Positions 25,072-33,673 of a stretch of 64,000 nt of DNA are shown piece after piece. Positions within the stretch are counted from its first letter, which is position 1, and the number at the start of each line of letters is the position of its first letter. The stretch covers positions 62,001 to 126,000 of the forward strand of contig NZ_QPMK01000013.1 of NCBI RefSeq assembly GCF_003344785.1, in the 5' to 3' direction. The notes beneath the pieces were generated by a model. The model had not been told where the DNA came from and did no database searches. It was given only the letters and a program-made list of their open reading frames with translations. Source of the stretch: Thalassococcus profundi. Lineage in GTDB: Bacteria > Pseudomonadota > Alphaproteobacteria > Rhodobacterales > Rhodobacteraceae. Position numbers and translations under genes: made by a program.

Positions 25072-27141
25072 ATGAACGCGCATCCGACAACACCCGCCCT
25101 GCCCGAGGAAGACCAGCTCTTCCGGCTTCTGCGCCAGCTCGACCTGGCGCCGAACGCATCTCAGCGGGTGACGGCAGAAGCGCTCGGCATCTCGCTCGGG
25201 CGCCTCAACGCCTGGCTGCGTGCCGCCGCCGACGCAGGGCTCGTGCACATCACCGAACGCACCGGACCCGATCGCCGCCAGCGGTTCAGCTACGCACTGA
25301 CCATGCGCGGCGGCGCTGAAAAGCTGCGACTCACCGACCGTTTCCTTGCCCGCAAATTCGCCGAATTCGACGCCCTTCACGCAGAGCTGACCGGCTCTGC
25401 CAGCGGGCTCGTCCCCCTCAAGTACAGGAGCACCCAAATGCAGAACAACCTCGCCCCCATCCCCGAGCTCTACGTGAGCTACGAGAGCGCGCAGAAACTC
25501 AAGGTCGAAGCCGCCGACCTGACCTCGCACGACCTCAGCCCGCGCCAGATCTGCGATCTTGAACTGCTGATGAACGGCGGCTTCAACCCGCTCAAGGGCT
25601 TTCTGAGCGAAGAGGATTACAACAGCGTTGTCGAAAACATGCGTCTGGCCAGCGGCGCGCTCTGGCCGATGCCGATCACGCTCGACGTCAGCGAAAAATT
25701 CGCCGAGACGATCGAGGAAGGCCAGGACATCGCCCTGCGCGACCAGGAGGGCGTGATCCTCGCCACCATGACTGTCACCGACAAATGGGTGCCCAACAAG
25801 GCGCGCGAGGCCGAACTGGTCTTTGGCGCCGACGACGTCGCGCATCCGGCGGTCAACTACCTGCACAACACCGCGGGCAAGGTCTACCTCGGCGGCCCCG
25901 TCACCGGCATCCAGCAGCCGGTGCATTACGATTTCCGCGCCCGCCGCGACACGCCCAACGAGCTGCGGTCGTATTTCCGCAAGGTCGGCTGGCGCAAGGT
26001 CGTGGCGTTCCAGACCCGTAACCCGCTGCACCGCGCGCACCAGGAACTGACCTTCCGCGCCGCCAAGGAAGCACAGGCCAACCTGCTGATCCACCCGGTC
26101 GTGGGCATGACCAAGCCCGGCGACGTCGATCATTTCACCCGCGTGCGCTGCTACGAGGCGGTGCTGGACAAGTATCCGCAGTCGACCACCTCCATGTCGC
26201 TCCTGAACCTCGCCATGCGCATGGCCGGCCCGCGCGAGGCGGTCTGGCACGGGCTGATCCGCGCCAACCACGGATGCACGCATTTCATCGTCGGCCGCGA
26301 TCACGCGGGCCCCGGCAAGAACAGCAAGGGCGAGGATTTCTACGGCCCCTACGACGCACAGGAGCTGTTCACGAAGTACAAGGACGAGATCGGCATCGAG
26401 ATGGTCGATTTCAAACACATGGTCTACGTGCAGGAAAAGGCACAGTACTACCCCGTCTCCGAAGTGCCCGAAGGCTCCACCGTGCTCGACATCTCGGGCA
26501 CCGAACTGCGGCGCCGCCTGGCCGAGGGCATCGACATTCCTGACTGGTTCTCCTTCCCCGAAGTGGTGCGCGAACTGCGCCGCACCCGTCCGCCGCGGTC
26601 CAAGCAGGGCTTTACGGTCTTCTTCACCGGCTTCTCGGGATCGGGCAAGTCGACCATCGCCAACGCGCTGATGGTCAAGCTGATGGAGATGGGCGGCCGT
26701 CCCGTCACGCTGCTGGACGGTGACATCGTGCGCAAGAACCTCAGCTCCGAACTGGGCTTCTCGAAGGAACACCGCGACCTCAACATCCGCCGTATCGGCT
26801 ATGTCGCCTCCGAGATCACCAAGAACGGCGGCATCGCCATCTGCGCTCCCATCGCGCCCTACGCCGCCACCCGCCGCGCGGTGCGCGAAGACATTGAAAG
26901 CTTCGGCGCATTCATCGAAGTGCATGTGGCGACCTCGATCGAGGAATGCGAACGGCGCGACCGCAAGGGTCTCTACAAGCTGGCGCGCGAAGGCAAGATC
27001 AAGGAGTTCACCGGCATCTCCGATCCCTACGACGTGCCCGAGCACCCGGAACTGCGTGTGGAAACCGAGAATGTCGACGTCGACAACTGCGCGCACCAAG
27101 TGATCCTGAAGCTCGAATCGATGGGCCTGATCGCGGGCTGA
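25072..27141 (+). CDS. Winged-helix domain fused to bifunctional sulfate adenylyltransferase/adenylylsulfate kinase
   Basis: 689 residues in one open frame. Residues about 14-105 form a MarR-type winged helix resembling the EPS-associated regulator family: QRVTAEALGISLGRLNAWLR, then AEKLRLTDRFLARKFAEF. Residues about 123-510 are ATP sulfurylase, with QTRNPLHRAH (314-323) and GRDHAGPG (408-415). Residues about 515-689 are APS kinase with Walker A GFSGSGKS (521-528). The enzyme activates sulfate to APS and then PAPS. An internal ATG at 25438 with AGGAG seven bases upstream would give a normal 567-residue enzyme, so both forms may be made. Intact motifs argue that both activities are retained. 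A terminator lies 65 bp downstream. Confidence 0.93.
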   Translation: MNAHPTTPALPEEDQLFRLLRQLDLAPNASQRVTAEALGISLGRLNAWLRAAADAGLVHITERTGPDRRQRFSYALTMRGGAEKLRLTDRFLARKFAEFDALHAELTGSASGLVPLKYRSTQMQNNLAPIPELYVSYESAQKLKVEAADLTSHDLSPRQICDLELLMNGGFNPLKGFLSEEDYNSVVENMRLASGALWPMPITLDVSEKFAETIEEGQDIALRDQEGVILATMTVTDKWVPNKAREAELVFGADDVAHPAVNYLHNTAGKVYLGGPVTGIQQPVHYDFRARRDTPNELRSYFRKVGWRKVVAFQTRNPLHRAHQELTFRAAKEAQANLLIHPVVGMTKPGDVDHFTRVRCYEAVLDKYPQSTTSMSLLNLAMRMAGPREAVWHGLIRANHGCTHFIVGRDHAGPGKNSKGEDFYGPYDAQELFTKYKDEIGIEMVDFKHMVYVQEKAQYYPVSEVPEGSTVLDISGTELRRRLAEGIDIPDWFSFPEVVRELRRTRPPRSKQGFTVFFTGFSGSGKSTIANALMVKLMEMGGRPVTLLDGDIVRKNLSSELGFSKEHRDLNIRRIGYVASEITKNGGIAICAPIAPYAATRRAVREDIESFGAFIEVHVATSIEECERRDRKGLYKLAREGKIKEFTGISDPYDVPEHPELRVETENVDVDNCAHQVILKLESMGLIAG
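25426..25440 (+). promoter_or_regulatory. Internal ribosome binding site and start codon at the fusion junction
   Basis: AGGAG (25426-25430) is followed after 7 nt by ATG (25438-25440), exactly where the ATP-sulfurylase domain begins (MQNNLAPIPELYVS). It is stronger than anything upstream of the 25072 ATG, so the short enzyme is probably a major product. Confidence 0.75.
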
Positions 27142-27205
27142 CCTCCGCTATCGCAACCGGCGACCCGATCTTCGGCGCGTCGGTTGCGAACGATCCTAGA
27201 AAAAC

Positions 27206-27231
27206 AAAGGCCGCCCGAAAAGGCGGCCTTT
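27206..27231. terminator. Bidirectional terminator between sulfurylase and DUF1150 genes
   Basis: A perfect 10-bp stem AAAGGCCGCC/GGCGGCCTTT with a 6-nt loop has A-rich sequence on the left, giving a T-run on the minus strand. It separates convergent genes and serves the minus-strand hsp20 unit best. Confidence 0.85.
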
Positions 27232-27257
27232 GGCATTTCGAAGCGGGTCGATCCGCC

Positions 27258-27485
27258 TCAGTGCACGGTCACCGGCGCCAGGTTGTTTTCTCGGGCCAAA
27301 TGAAAGGCCATGTTCCGCTCGGTCACCAGTGCCAGGCGCTCGCCATCGGCGCGGTGCACGGCGTAGAGCGTGTCGATATCCTCGACCTCGCGCTGCACGT
27401 CCTCGGGCAGGTCCGCCACAAGCACCGGGCGCACGTAGACCAGGTTCTCCTCGTTCTGACCGTCGAATTCATACTTGGTGTTCAT
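27258..27485 (-). CDS. DUF1150 family protein
   Basis: 75 residues, acidic. It contains LVYVRPVLVADLPEDVQREV and ends with NLAPVTVH, typical of DUF1150 proteins, which sit beside Hsp20 genes in alphaproteobacteria. It starts 4 bp after the hsp20 stop, so the two are co-translated. Function unknown; a role linked to the small heat-shock protein is inferred from this fixed pairing. Confidence 0.85.
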   Translation of the reverse strand: MNTKYEFDGQNEENLVYVRPVLVADLPEDVQREVEDIDTLYAVHRADGERLALVTERNMAFHLARENNLAPVTVH

Positions 27486-27489
27486 TGGC

Positions 27490-27903
27490 TTACCCTTTCC
27501 TGATCTGAATCGTCTGCACCACCGTTTCGGGTTTGTGCAGGGTGAGATCGACGTGCAGCAGCCCGTTTTCCATGACCGCCTCGCCCACCTCGACGCCTTC
27601 GGCCAGCACGAAGGAGCGCTGGAACTGGCGCGCGGCGATGCCGCGGTGCAGGAAGACGCGCTCGTGGCTGTCGTCCCGCGCCCGGCCGCGGATCACCAGC
27701 TGGCGGTCCTCCACGGTGATCGACAGCGTGTCCTCGGAGAATCCGGCCACGGCCAGCGTGATCCGGTACGACGCATCCGAGGTCTGTTCGATATTGAAAG
27801 GCGGGTAGCCTTCGTTGCCGGACTTGGCGGTCCGCTCCAGAAGCTGTTCCAGCTGCTCAAAGCCCAGCATATGGGGATAGGACCCCAGCGTCATCTTGGT
27901 CAT
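27490..27903 (-). CDS. Hsp20/alpha-crystallin family small heat-shock protein
   Basis: 137-residue ATP-independent chaperone (IbpA-like). The alpha-crystallin domain runs from about residue 33 (PPFNIEQTSDASYRITLAVAG) to VDLTLHKPE. The usual GL motif appears as NGLLHVDL, and a C-terminal IQIRKG supplies the I-x-I oligomerisation motif. ATG 27903 with AAGGA upstream is preferred over ATG 27921. A sigma-32-like promoter is visible upstream (27967-27996), which fits heat-shock control. Confidence 0.93.
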   Translation of the reverse strand: MTKMTLGSYPHMLGFEQLEQLLERTAKSGNEGYPPFNIEQTSDASYRITLAVAGFSEDTLSITVEDRQLVIRGRARDDSHERVFLHRGIAARQFQRSFVLAEGVEVGEAVMENGLLHVDLTLHKPETVVQTIQIRKG

Positions 27904-27966
27904 CGACACGTCCTTTTTCACAAGCGACCGTCCACAAAAGCCCCGTTATGGCGGCTTTGCCTCATG

Positions 27967-27996
27967 AATATGGGAAGTGATGGACGGGGGTGCAAG
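27967..27996 (-). promoter_or_regulatory. Candidate RpoH-type promoter of hsp20-DUF1150
   Basis: On the minus strand CTTG (27996-27993) is followed after 18 nt by CCCATATT (27974-27967), close to an RpoH -35/-10 pair. It leaves a leader of about 57 nt that can fold around AAAGCC/GGCTTT. Confidence 0.5.
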
Positions 27997-28061
27997 GGCT
28001 TTGCGCAGAGGCCGAGAATCGCTATTCTTCGGCTCTGCAAGTCAACTTGAAAGCCTGCCCG

Positions 28062-28286
28062 ATGAATGCGCCAAGCGATATCTCCATGAAGACCGACGAT
28101 GTCCTGCGGATCGAGCTGGAGGTGTTCCGGCACGAGCATCGCGACCTCGACGAGGCCATCCGCGCGCTGCAGGAACGCGGGACGGCGGATCAGTTGACGC
28201 TGCAGCGGCTGAAAAAGAAAAAGCTCCACCTCAAGGACAAGATCGCCCTGATCGAGGACCGCCTGACGCCGGACATCATCGCCTGA
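28062..28286 (+). CDS. YdcH-like DUF465 family protein
   Basis: 74 residues, almost wholly alpha-helical and charged. EVFRHEHRDLDEAIRAL and RLKKKKLHLKDKIALIEDRL form the two helices of the DUF465/YdcH coiled-coil hairpin. Function is unknown in this family. ATG 28062 is chosen, with ATG 28086 as an alternative. It is divergent from hsp20 and followed by a 273-bp gap filled mainly by repeat B copies. Confidence 0.85.
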   Translation: MNAPSDISMKTDDVLRIELEVFRHEHRDLDEAIRALQERGTADQLTLQRLKKKKLHLKDKIALIEDRLTPDIIA

Positions 28287-28310
28287 CCGGCCAGCCGGAC
28301 CGCAAGCTGC

Positions 28311-28418
28311 GGCGCCGGAGCCTCCGGCGGGAGGTTTATTGGCAAGATGAAGCCGGGAGCGCGGCGCCCCTGCTTCATCTTGCCGATAAACTCCGGGGGT
28401 CCGGGGGCTGGCCCCCGG
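28311..28418. repeat. Dispersed repeat family B, two copies facing each other
   Basis: A reverse copy (28311-28352) and a forward copy (28373-28418) of the CTTCATCTTGCC element are separated by 20 bp. Their CTTCATCTTGCC cores are exact inverted repeats, able to form a long hairpin. The forward copy ends in CCGGGGGC/GCCCCCGG. It occupies the gap between DUF465 and purE. Confidence 0.85.
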
Positions 28419-28559
28419 TTCGACCTACGTCCAGGGTCTGGCCCCGGTCTGAGCTGCGTCCGGAACTGGCTCTCTTGCCAGTAAAAACACCGTCATGCCG
28501 CGATTGCCGCGGCGCGCAGAGCAGCTATAGTGCGCGCTTCATAGCCACCGGAGGTCCGC

Positions 28560-29054
28560 ATGTCCGCACAGCCCGTTCCCGTCGGTATCATCATGGGCAG
28601 CCAGTCCGACTGGCCCACCATGAAAGAGGCCGCCGACCTGCTCGACACGCTCGGCGTGGCCCATGAGGTGCGCATCGTCTCGGCGCATCGCACGCCCGAC
28701 CGGCTTTGGGACTATGGCAAGAGCGCCGTGGACCGCGGGCTGCAGGTGATCATCGCGGGCGCGGGCGGGGCGGCGCATCTGCCCGGGATGATGGCGTCGA
28801 AGACGCGGGTGCCGGTGATCGGCGTGCCGGTGCAGACCCGGGCGCTGTCGGGGGTCGACAGCCTCTATTCCATCGTCCAGATGCCGCGCGGCTTCCCGGT
28901 GGCGACCATGGCCATCGGCGCCGCGGGTGCCGCCAATGCGGCGCTGATGGCGGCGGGGATCCTCGCCCTGCGGGACCCGGAGCTTGCCGCGCGGCTCGAC
29001 GCCTGGCGTGCCGAACTCTCAGCCTCGATCCCCGATGCGCCCGAGCGCGACTGA
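28560..29054 (+). CDS. purE: 5-(carboxyamino)imidazole ribonucleotide mutase
   Basis: Purine biosynthesis step converting N5-CAIR to CAIR; 164 residues, class I PurE. It shows [10 protein letters not shown] near the N-terminus, [13 protein letters not shown] and [11 protein letters not shown], which form the active site. ATG 28560 follows GGAGG. purK follows 79 bp downstream, giving the usual purEK pair. Confidence 0.97.
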   Translation: MSAQPVPVGIIMGSQSDWPTMKEAADLLDTLGVAHEVRIVSAHRTPDRLWDYGKSAVDRGLQVIIAGAGGAAHLPGMMASKTRVPVIGVPVQTRALSGVDSLYSIVQMPRGFPVATMAIGAAGAANAALMAAGILALRDPELAARLDAWRAELSASIPDAPERD

Positions 29055-29133
29055 CGCCGCCGCATCTTTGCCGTTGCACCGGCCCCCGGCCCGCGCCTAA
29101 ACACGCGCCAAACGTCCCAGACCGGAGCCTCGC

Positions 29134-30213
29134 ATGACCAGCCCCCTGCCCCCCGGATCGACCATCGGCATTATCGGCGGCGGCCAGCTGGGCCGGATGC
29201 TGTCGGTTGCCGCAGCACGGCTGGGCTATCGCAGCCACATCTTCGAACCCGGCGCCAACCCGCCCGCGGGTGACGTGGCCCATGCGGTGACCACCGCCGC
29301 CTACGACGATGCCAAGGCACTGCGCGCCTTTGCCGAGGCGGTCGATGTGATCACGTACGAATTCGAGAACATTCCCACCGGCGCACTCGACCTTTTGCAA
29401 GAGGTGAAACCGATCCGCCCGGGCCGCGAGGCACTGCGGATCAGCCAGGACCGGCTGACGGAAAAGGACTTTCTGCGCGACCTGGGCCTCGCCACGGCCC
29501 CCTATGCGGACGTGCCCGACGCCGCGGCCCTGACCGCCGCGATGGAGGAGATCGGCGCGCCCGCAATCCTCAAGACCCGGCGCTTCGGCTATGACGGCAA
29601 GGGCCAGGCGCGCATCGCTTCCGTCTCCGAGGCAGCGGCCGCCTTCGAGGAGCTGTCGGGCAGTGCGCTGATCCTCGAAGGCTTCGTTGATTTCAGCACA
29701 GAGGTTTCGGTGATCGCCGCCCGCGGGCTTGACGGGTCGGTGGCCTGTTTCGATCCAGGCGAGAACGTGCACCGCGAGGGCATCCTGCGAACGACGACGG
29801 TGCCCGCGCGGCTGTCGGCGGCGCAGCGCACCGACGCGGTCCTGTTGGCGGCGCGTATCCTCAACGCGCTTGATTACGTTGGCGTCTTGGGTGTGGAGCT
29901 TTTCGTGACGCCGCAAGGCCTCGTCGTCAACGAGATCGCGCCGCGGGTGCACAATTCCGGGCATTGGACGCAGAATGGCTGTGCCGTCGACCAGTTCGAA
30001 CAGCACATCCGCGCCGTCGCGGGCTGGCCGCTGGGCGATGGGCAGCGCCATTCCGACGTGCGGATGGAGAACCTGATCGGCGACGACTTGGACGGCGTGC
30101 CCGAGCTCGCCGCGACCACCCATGCCGCGCTGCACCTTTACGGTAAGGCCGAGGTCAAGGCAGGCCGCAAGATGGGCCACGTGAACCACGTCCTTCCGGC
30201 GACCAAAGCCTGA
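29134..30213 (+). CDS. purK: N5-carboxyaminoimidazole ribonucleotide synthase
   Basis: ATP-grasp enzyme, 359 residues, making N5-CAIR from AIR, bicarbonate and ATP. It shows the N-terminal GGGQLGRMLSVAAARLGY, ATP-grasp loop RFGYDGKGQARI and the metal-binding end VNEIAPRVHNSGHWT. It supplies the substrate of the upstream purE product. The gene converges with phnM across a palindromic element. Confidence 0.97.
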   Translation: MTSPLPPGSTIGIIGGGQLGRMLSVAAARLGYRSHIFEPGANPPAGDVAHAVTTAAYDDAKALRAFAEAVDVITYEFENIPTGALDLLQEVKPIRPGREALRISQDRLTEKDFLRDLGLATAPYADVPDAAALTAAMEEIGAPAILKTRRFGYDGKGQARIASVSEAAAAFEELSGSALILEGFVDFSTEVSVIAARGLDGSVACFDPGENVHREGILRTTTVPARLSAAQRTDAVLLAARILNALDYVGVLGVELFVTPQGLVVNEIAPRVHNSGHWTQNGCAVDQFEQHIRAVAGWPLGDGQRHSDVRMENLIGDDLDGVPELAATTHAALHLYGKAEVKAGRKMGHVNHVLPATKA

Positions 30214-30214
30214 A

Positions 30215-30311
30215 GCGTTTCGCGGTGGATCTGACTCACGTGGCACCGCCTGAAATCAAAGATTTCAACGCGTTGAGTGGTGCAACGTGAGTCAAATGGC
30301 TCGCAAAACGC
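30215..30311. repeat. Complex palindromic element between purK and phnM
   Basis: Nested symmetry fills the 99-bp convergent gap. Outer arms are GCGTTT/AAACGC (30215-30220, 30306-30311). Middle arms of 16 bp with one mismatch begin TGACTCACGT (30232-30247, 30279-30294). The inner hairpin is TGAAATC-AAA-GATTTCA (30251-30267). It could be a shared terminator or a miniature mobile element. Confidence 0.75.
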
Positions 30312-30312
30312 G

Positions 30313-31458
30313 CTAGGCGATAAACCGCGCCGCGGCGGTGCCGGTCATGTAGGTGACCGCGCCGTTCGCCAGCGTCGCGCCGACCTGGCCCGTGGCGCGG
30401 TCGAGCACCAGCAGGTCGGCGCGCATTCCCGGCACCAGCCTGCCGCGATCCGTCAACCCAAGCACCTGCGCCGGACCCGAAGAGACCAGCGCCCAGGCGG
30501 TTGGCATGTCGCAGACGCCCAGCTCGACCAGCCGCAACGCCGCGCGCAGGGGGGCCGGATAGTGGTAGTCCGACGCCAGCGCCGTCACCCGCCCGGCTTC
30601 GACGATCTCCAGCGCCGAAACCTTGCCGGCATGGCTGGCACCGCGCACCACGTTGGGCGCGCCCATGACCACCGGCTCGCCCTCGGCCCGCGCCGCCTCT
30701 GCCGCCGCAAGGGTTTCAGGGAATTCCGAAATCCGAACATCCCTCGCGCGCCAAGTCTCGCGCGTGGCGGCATCGGGATCATCGTGGCTCCCCAGCCGCA
30801 CGCCCTTCGCCAAAAGCCGCACGCAGAGCGCGTCGAGCGCGTCGGGCACCTCGGCGGCGCGGGAGTGCAGGCCCTGCATCAGTGCCAGATGCGCCTCGGG
30901 GTTGCGGCCGCTTTTCAACGCCTGCCCGGTCAGCCGCGGCGGGCGGCGGCCCGCTGCCAGACGGTCATGCGGCAGGTGGTCGTTGAAGACCACGTAGCCG
31001 ATGCCGAAGCGGTCGATGGCCGCCTCTGCGCGGGCGTAGTCGTCGAGCAGGAAGGTTTCCAGCCGCAGTTGCGGGCGCAGGTCGGTGGCGATCTTATGGG
31101 CAACTTCGGCGATGCTGGCAAAGACATGCTCGGCGAAATCCGGGCCGCGCATCCCGCCTTCCCAGCTGAAGAACTGCGCGAGGACGGCGGTGGTGATGCC
31201 GTTTGCGGCGATCTCCGCCGCGCAGGCGGCGACGCCGTGAGACGCCTCGCGCAGCGCCCCCCGGCGCGGGGCCATGTGCCGCTCGAACCCGTCGCCATGC
31301 ACGTCCACGATGCCGGGCAGCAGGTCGAAGCCCGAAAGGTCCACGCTCTTGCCGCCCGGCCCGTCCGCGATGACGCCGCCCGACAGGGTCAGCGCGCCGC
31401 TGTCCCAGCCGCCGGGGCGCAGCACGCGCGCGCCGGTCAGCGTCAGGTCAATCGGCAT
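30313..31458 (-). CDS. phnM: Alpha-D-ribose 1-methylphosphonate 5-triphosphate diphosphatase-like amidohydrolase (PhnM)
   Basis: Amidohydrolase-superfamily protein, 381 residues. PhnM-specific features are [10 protein letters not shown] (metal pair H54/D56), [11 protein letters not shown], and [20 protein letters not shown], with DYHYPAP near the C-terminus. PhnM releases pyrophosphate in the C-P lyase pathway. No other phn genes lie within 30 kb on either side in this window, so the natural substrate here is unclear. Its start overlaps the stop of the upstream hydrolase gene by 11 bp, so the two are coupled. An NagA-like deacetylase is the alternative but fits the motifs less well. Confidence 0.85.
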   Translation of the reverse strand: MPIDLTLTGARVLRPGGWDSGALTLSGGVIADGPGGKSVDLSGFDLLPGIVDVHGDGFERHMAPRRGALREASHGVAACAAEIAANGITTAVLAQFFSWEGGMRGPDFAEHVFASIAEVAHKIATDLRPQLRLETFLLDDYARAEAAIDRFGIGYVVFNDHLPHDRLAAGRRPPRLTGQALKSGRNPEAHLALMQGLHSRAAEVPDALDALCVRLLAKGVRLGSHDDPDAATRETWRARDVRISEFPETLAAAEAARAEGEPVVMGAPNVVRGASHAGKVSALEIVEAGRVTALASDYHYPAPLRAALRLVELGVCDMPTAWALVSSGPAQVLGLTDRGRLVPGMRADLLVLDRATGQVGATLANGAVTYMTGTAAARFIA

Positions 31459-32206
31459 CTGCGCAAAGCCCGAAAAGACAGGTGATTTCCTCGGCCGAGA
31501 CCATCTTGGTCCAGTCGAGGTCGGCGTCGAACCGGCCTTCGCGCAGGAACAGCAGCGTCTGCGCCATAACCGCCGGCGCCTGCATGATGAAGGTATGCGT
31601 CACCGGCAGGATAAGCTGCGAGGTCATGCCCTCGACACGGGTCGAGGCGACCGAGACCTTGCCGTCATCCGCGCCAGGGATCAGCGCCGAATAGACCGGG
31701 TTCAGCGAACGGGTGCCGGCGATGACCCCCAGTTCGAAATCCACCGGCAGCAGGCGCGCGGGCAGATCCTCGGGCCCGGTGCCCAGCTGCTGGCCCGCGG
31801 GGCCGTTCACCCAGTCGAAGACCTCCCAGCTGCCCAGCTCGTCCACCAGTTCGCTGCCGTGGTTGGGCGGGGCGAGCATCACCACGCGGCCCAGGTTCGC
31901 GGGGCGATTGTCCTGCAGCCAGACCCGCAGCAGGATGCCGCCCATGGAATGGGTGACGAAATGCGTGGTCTCGTCGCCGCATTGCGCCACCGCTTGGGGC
32001 AGTGTCTCGTCCACCAATGTCTGAATGCGGGCGGAGGTCGACGGGTAGCCCGGCACCACGGTACGGTAGCCGCGAACCTCGAGCACCCGCGCCATCAGCG
32101 CAAAGGAATATTCGCTGCGCGCCAGACCGTGCAGCAGCACGACGCAGTCCGCCCGCGCCATGGGCGCGGCGAGCATCAGGGCAAGAGAGATCGACAGGGC
32201 ACGCAT
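31448..32206 (-). CDS. Secreted alpha/beta hydrolase (lipase-like)
   Basis: 252 residues with an N-terminal signal peptide cut after ARA (about residue 19). It shows [13 protein letters not shown] (oxyanion region) and the nucleophile elbow THSMGG, followed by [13 protein letters not shown], as in PGAP1-like and lipase-class serine hydrolases. It is expected in the periplasm or outside the cell. ATG 32206 is chosen because it begins the signal peptide ([15 protein letters not shown]). It shares a transcript with phnM. Substrate unknown. Confidence 0.85.
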   Translation of the reverse strand: MRALSISLALMLAAPMARADCVVLLHGLARSEYSFALMARVLEVRGYRTVVPGYPSTSARIQTLVDETLPQAVAQCGDETTHFVTHSMGGILLRVWLQDNRPANLGRVVMLAPPNHGSELVDELGSWEVFDWVNGPAGQQLGTGPEDLPARLLPVDFELGVIAGTRSLNPVYSALIPGADDGKVSVASTRVEGMTSQLILPVTHTFIMQAPAVMAQTLLFLREGRFDADLDWTKMVSAEEITCLFGLCADAD

Positions 32207-32267
32207 GGCGCTTGAGATAGGCCCCTTTGCGCGCCTATGAAAGGGACGAGTTGGGAGATTTCGAACC

Positions 32268-32708
32268 ATGACGCCCCGTCTTGCCGTGCGCGCGGTGCTG
32301 GTGCACGCGGACCGCCTGCTGCTGGTCAATGCCTACCCTCCGGAGGCGGGCAGCGACCTCTGGTGCGCGCCGGGTGGCGGCGTCGAACGTGGCGCTTCGC
32401 TGCCCGACAACCTGCGCCGCGAGATGTTCGAAGAGACGGGGTTGCGGATCGATGTGGGCGCGCTTTGCCTGGTCAACGAATTCCACGCGCCAGAGCGCGG
32501 ATTCCACCAGGTGGAGGTGTTCTTTCGCTGCACTCTGTCGGGGGGCACACTCGATCCCGCATGGCGCGATCCCGAAGGCGTGGTGACAAAGCGGCGCTGG
32601 TTCACGCGGGACGCGCTGGCGGCGATCCGGCTGAAACCCGACCGGCTGCGCGCTCTGCCCTGGGAGGACGGAGTGTTCTACGACCCGCTGGAGCGGATCG
32701 TGCGCTAG
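32268..32708 (+). CDS. Nudix hydrolase
   Basis: 146-residue Nudix-fold protein. The Nudix box is at about residues 37-59: the catalytic part REMFEETG is intact, but the first Glu of the G-x5-E part is replaced by Ala (residue 43). The protein probably cleaves a nucleoside diphosphate linked to another group; the substrate is unknown. It is divergent from the secreted hydrolase and overlaps the next, convergent gene by 4 bp. Confidence 0.85.
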   Translation: MTPRLAVRAVLVHADRLLLVNAYPPEAGSDLWCAPGGGVERGASLPDNLRREMFEETGLRIDVGALCLVNEFHAPERGFHQVEVFFRCTLSGGTLDPAWRDPEGVVTKRRWFTRDALAAIRLKPDRLRALPWEDGVFYDPLERIVR

Positions 32709-33550
32709 CGCCGTTGCGGCAGGATCGAGAAGGCCACGCCGCCCAATACGACGGCAGCCGCCAGCACAACGCCCAGGCTTGGCACTTCGGCCAGCAACAG
32801 GAACCCGCCTGCCATCGCGATGACAGGCACCGTCAGCTGCGCCACCGCCGCGACGCTCGCCTCGAGACGCGGCAGCACCGTGTACCAGAGCGCATAGCCC
32901 AGCCCCGAGGTCACCGCCCCCGACAGAACGGCCAGCATCAAGCCGGGCGTCGCGATCTGCATTTGCGCACCGAAGAAGGCAAGGCTCAGCACCAGCCCGA
33001 CCGGAACGGCAAGCATGAAGTTCGCCGCCGTCGCCATAAGCGGATCCGCCTCGCCGCGCCCAGCCAGCGAATAGATCCCCCAGCCCAGTCCGGCCGCCGC
33101 CATCATGGCGCCGTGAAACACGCTGACCTGCGGGCCAGTGCCGGGCCAGAGCAGCCAGACCAGTCCAGCGAAGGCCAGCGCCGCGCCGATCACGCGCCGG
33201 GGCGGCAGGCGGGCACCGTCGCGCAGGGCGCCCGCAAACATCGTGACCTGCACGGTGCCGAACAAGATCAGCGCGCCCACGCCCGCATCGAGTGATACGT
33301 AGGCCAGCGAAAATCCGTAGATATAAAGGATCAGGGACAGGACGCCTGTGACCCGTCCGCCTCCGCCGCCCAGTTGCAGCCTGCCGCGCGCCGCGACGGC
33401 CAACAGCGCCAGCATGGCCGCGCCGGAGGCCAGCCGCACGATGGCAAAAGTCCCGGCATCGATGCCGCCGTCCACCAGCGCCCAGCGGTTGAGGATGGAA
33501 TTGGCGGCAAAGGCCACCATGGTCAGGGCGGTGAGGACAAAGAGGCGCAT
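32705..33550 (-). CDS. DMT-superfamily transporter (EamA domain)
   Basis: 281-residue integral membrane protein with about ten hydrophobic helices arranged as two EamA repeats. The first repeat starts at MRLFVLTALTMVAFAANSILNRW and the second at about residue 140. ATG 33550 is chosen because the upstream extension is polar. Such proteins export metabolites or amino acids; the substrate is unknown. Repeat-like hairpins and the groEL terminator lie between it and groEL. Confidence 0.87.
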   Translation of the reverse strand: MRLFVLTALTMVAFAANSILNRWALVDGGIDAGTFAIVRLASGAAMLALLAVAARGRLQLGGGGGRVTGVLSLILYIYGFSLAYVSLDAGVGALILFGTVQVTMFAGALRDGARLPPRRVIGAALAFAGLVWLLWPGTGPQVSVFHGAMMAAAGLGWGIYSLAGRGEADPLMATAANFMLAVPVGLVLSLAFFGAQMQIATPGLMLAVLSGAVTSGLGYALWYTVLPRLEASVAAVAQLTVPVIAMAGGFLLLAEVPSLGVVLAAAVVLGGVAFSILPQRR

Positions 33551-33622
33551 GGCGCGCAAGCTGGCCGAGCGTGCCCCGGTTGGCAAGAGCTGGTGCCGTT
33601 AACGCCCGGCACCAAAACGAAA

Positions 33623-33646
33623 AGGGGCCGCCCGAAGGCGACCCCC
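33623..33646 (-). terminator. Terminator of groESL
   Basis: On the minus strand GGGGTCGCC/GGCGGCCCC (one wobble pair, 4-nt TTCG loop) is followed by TTTTCGTTTT. It lies about 85 bp beyond the groEL stop. Confidence 0.85.
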
Positions 33647-33673
33647 TGAAGATGCGAGCGAGGTTGGCTCTCA

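Noticed and set aside
30313..31458. N-acetylglucosamine-6-phosphate deacetylase (NagA)
   Set aside because: Same superfamily, but the MGAPNVVRG and ISEFP motifs are those of PhnM.
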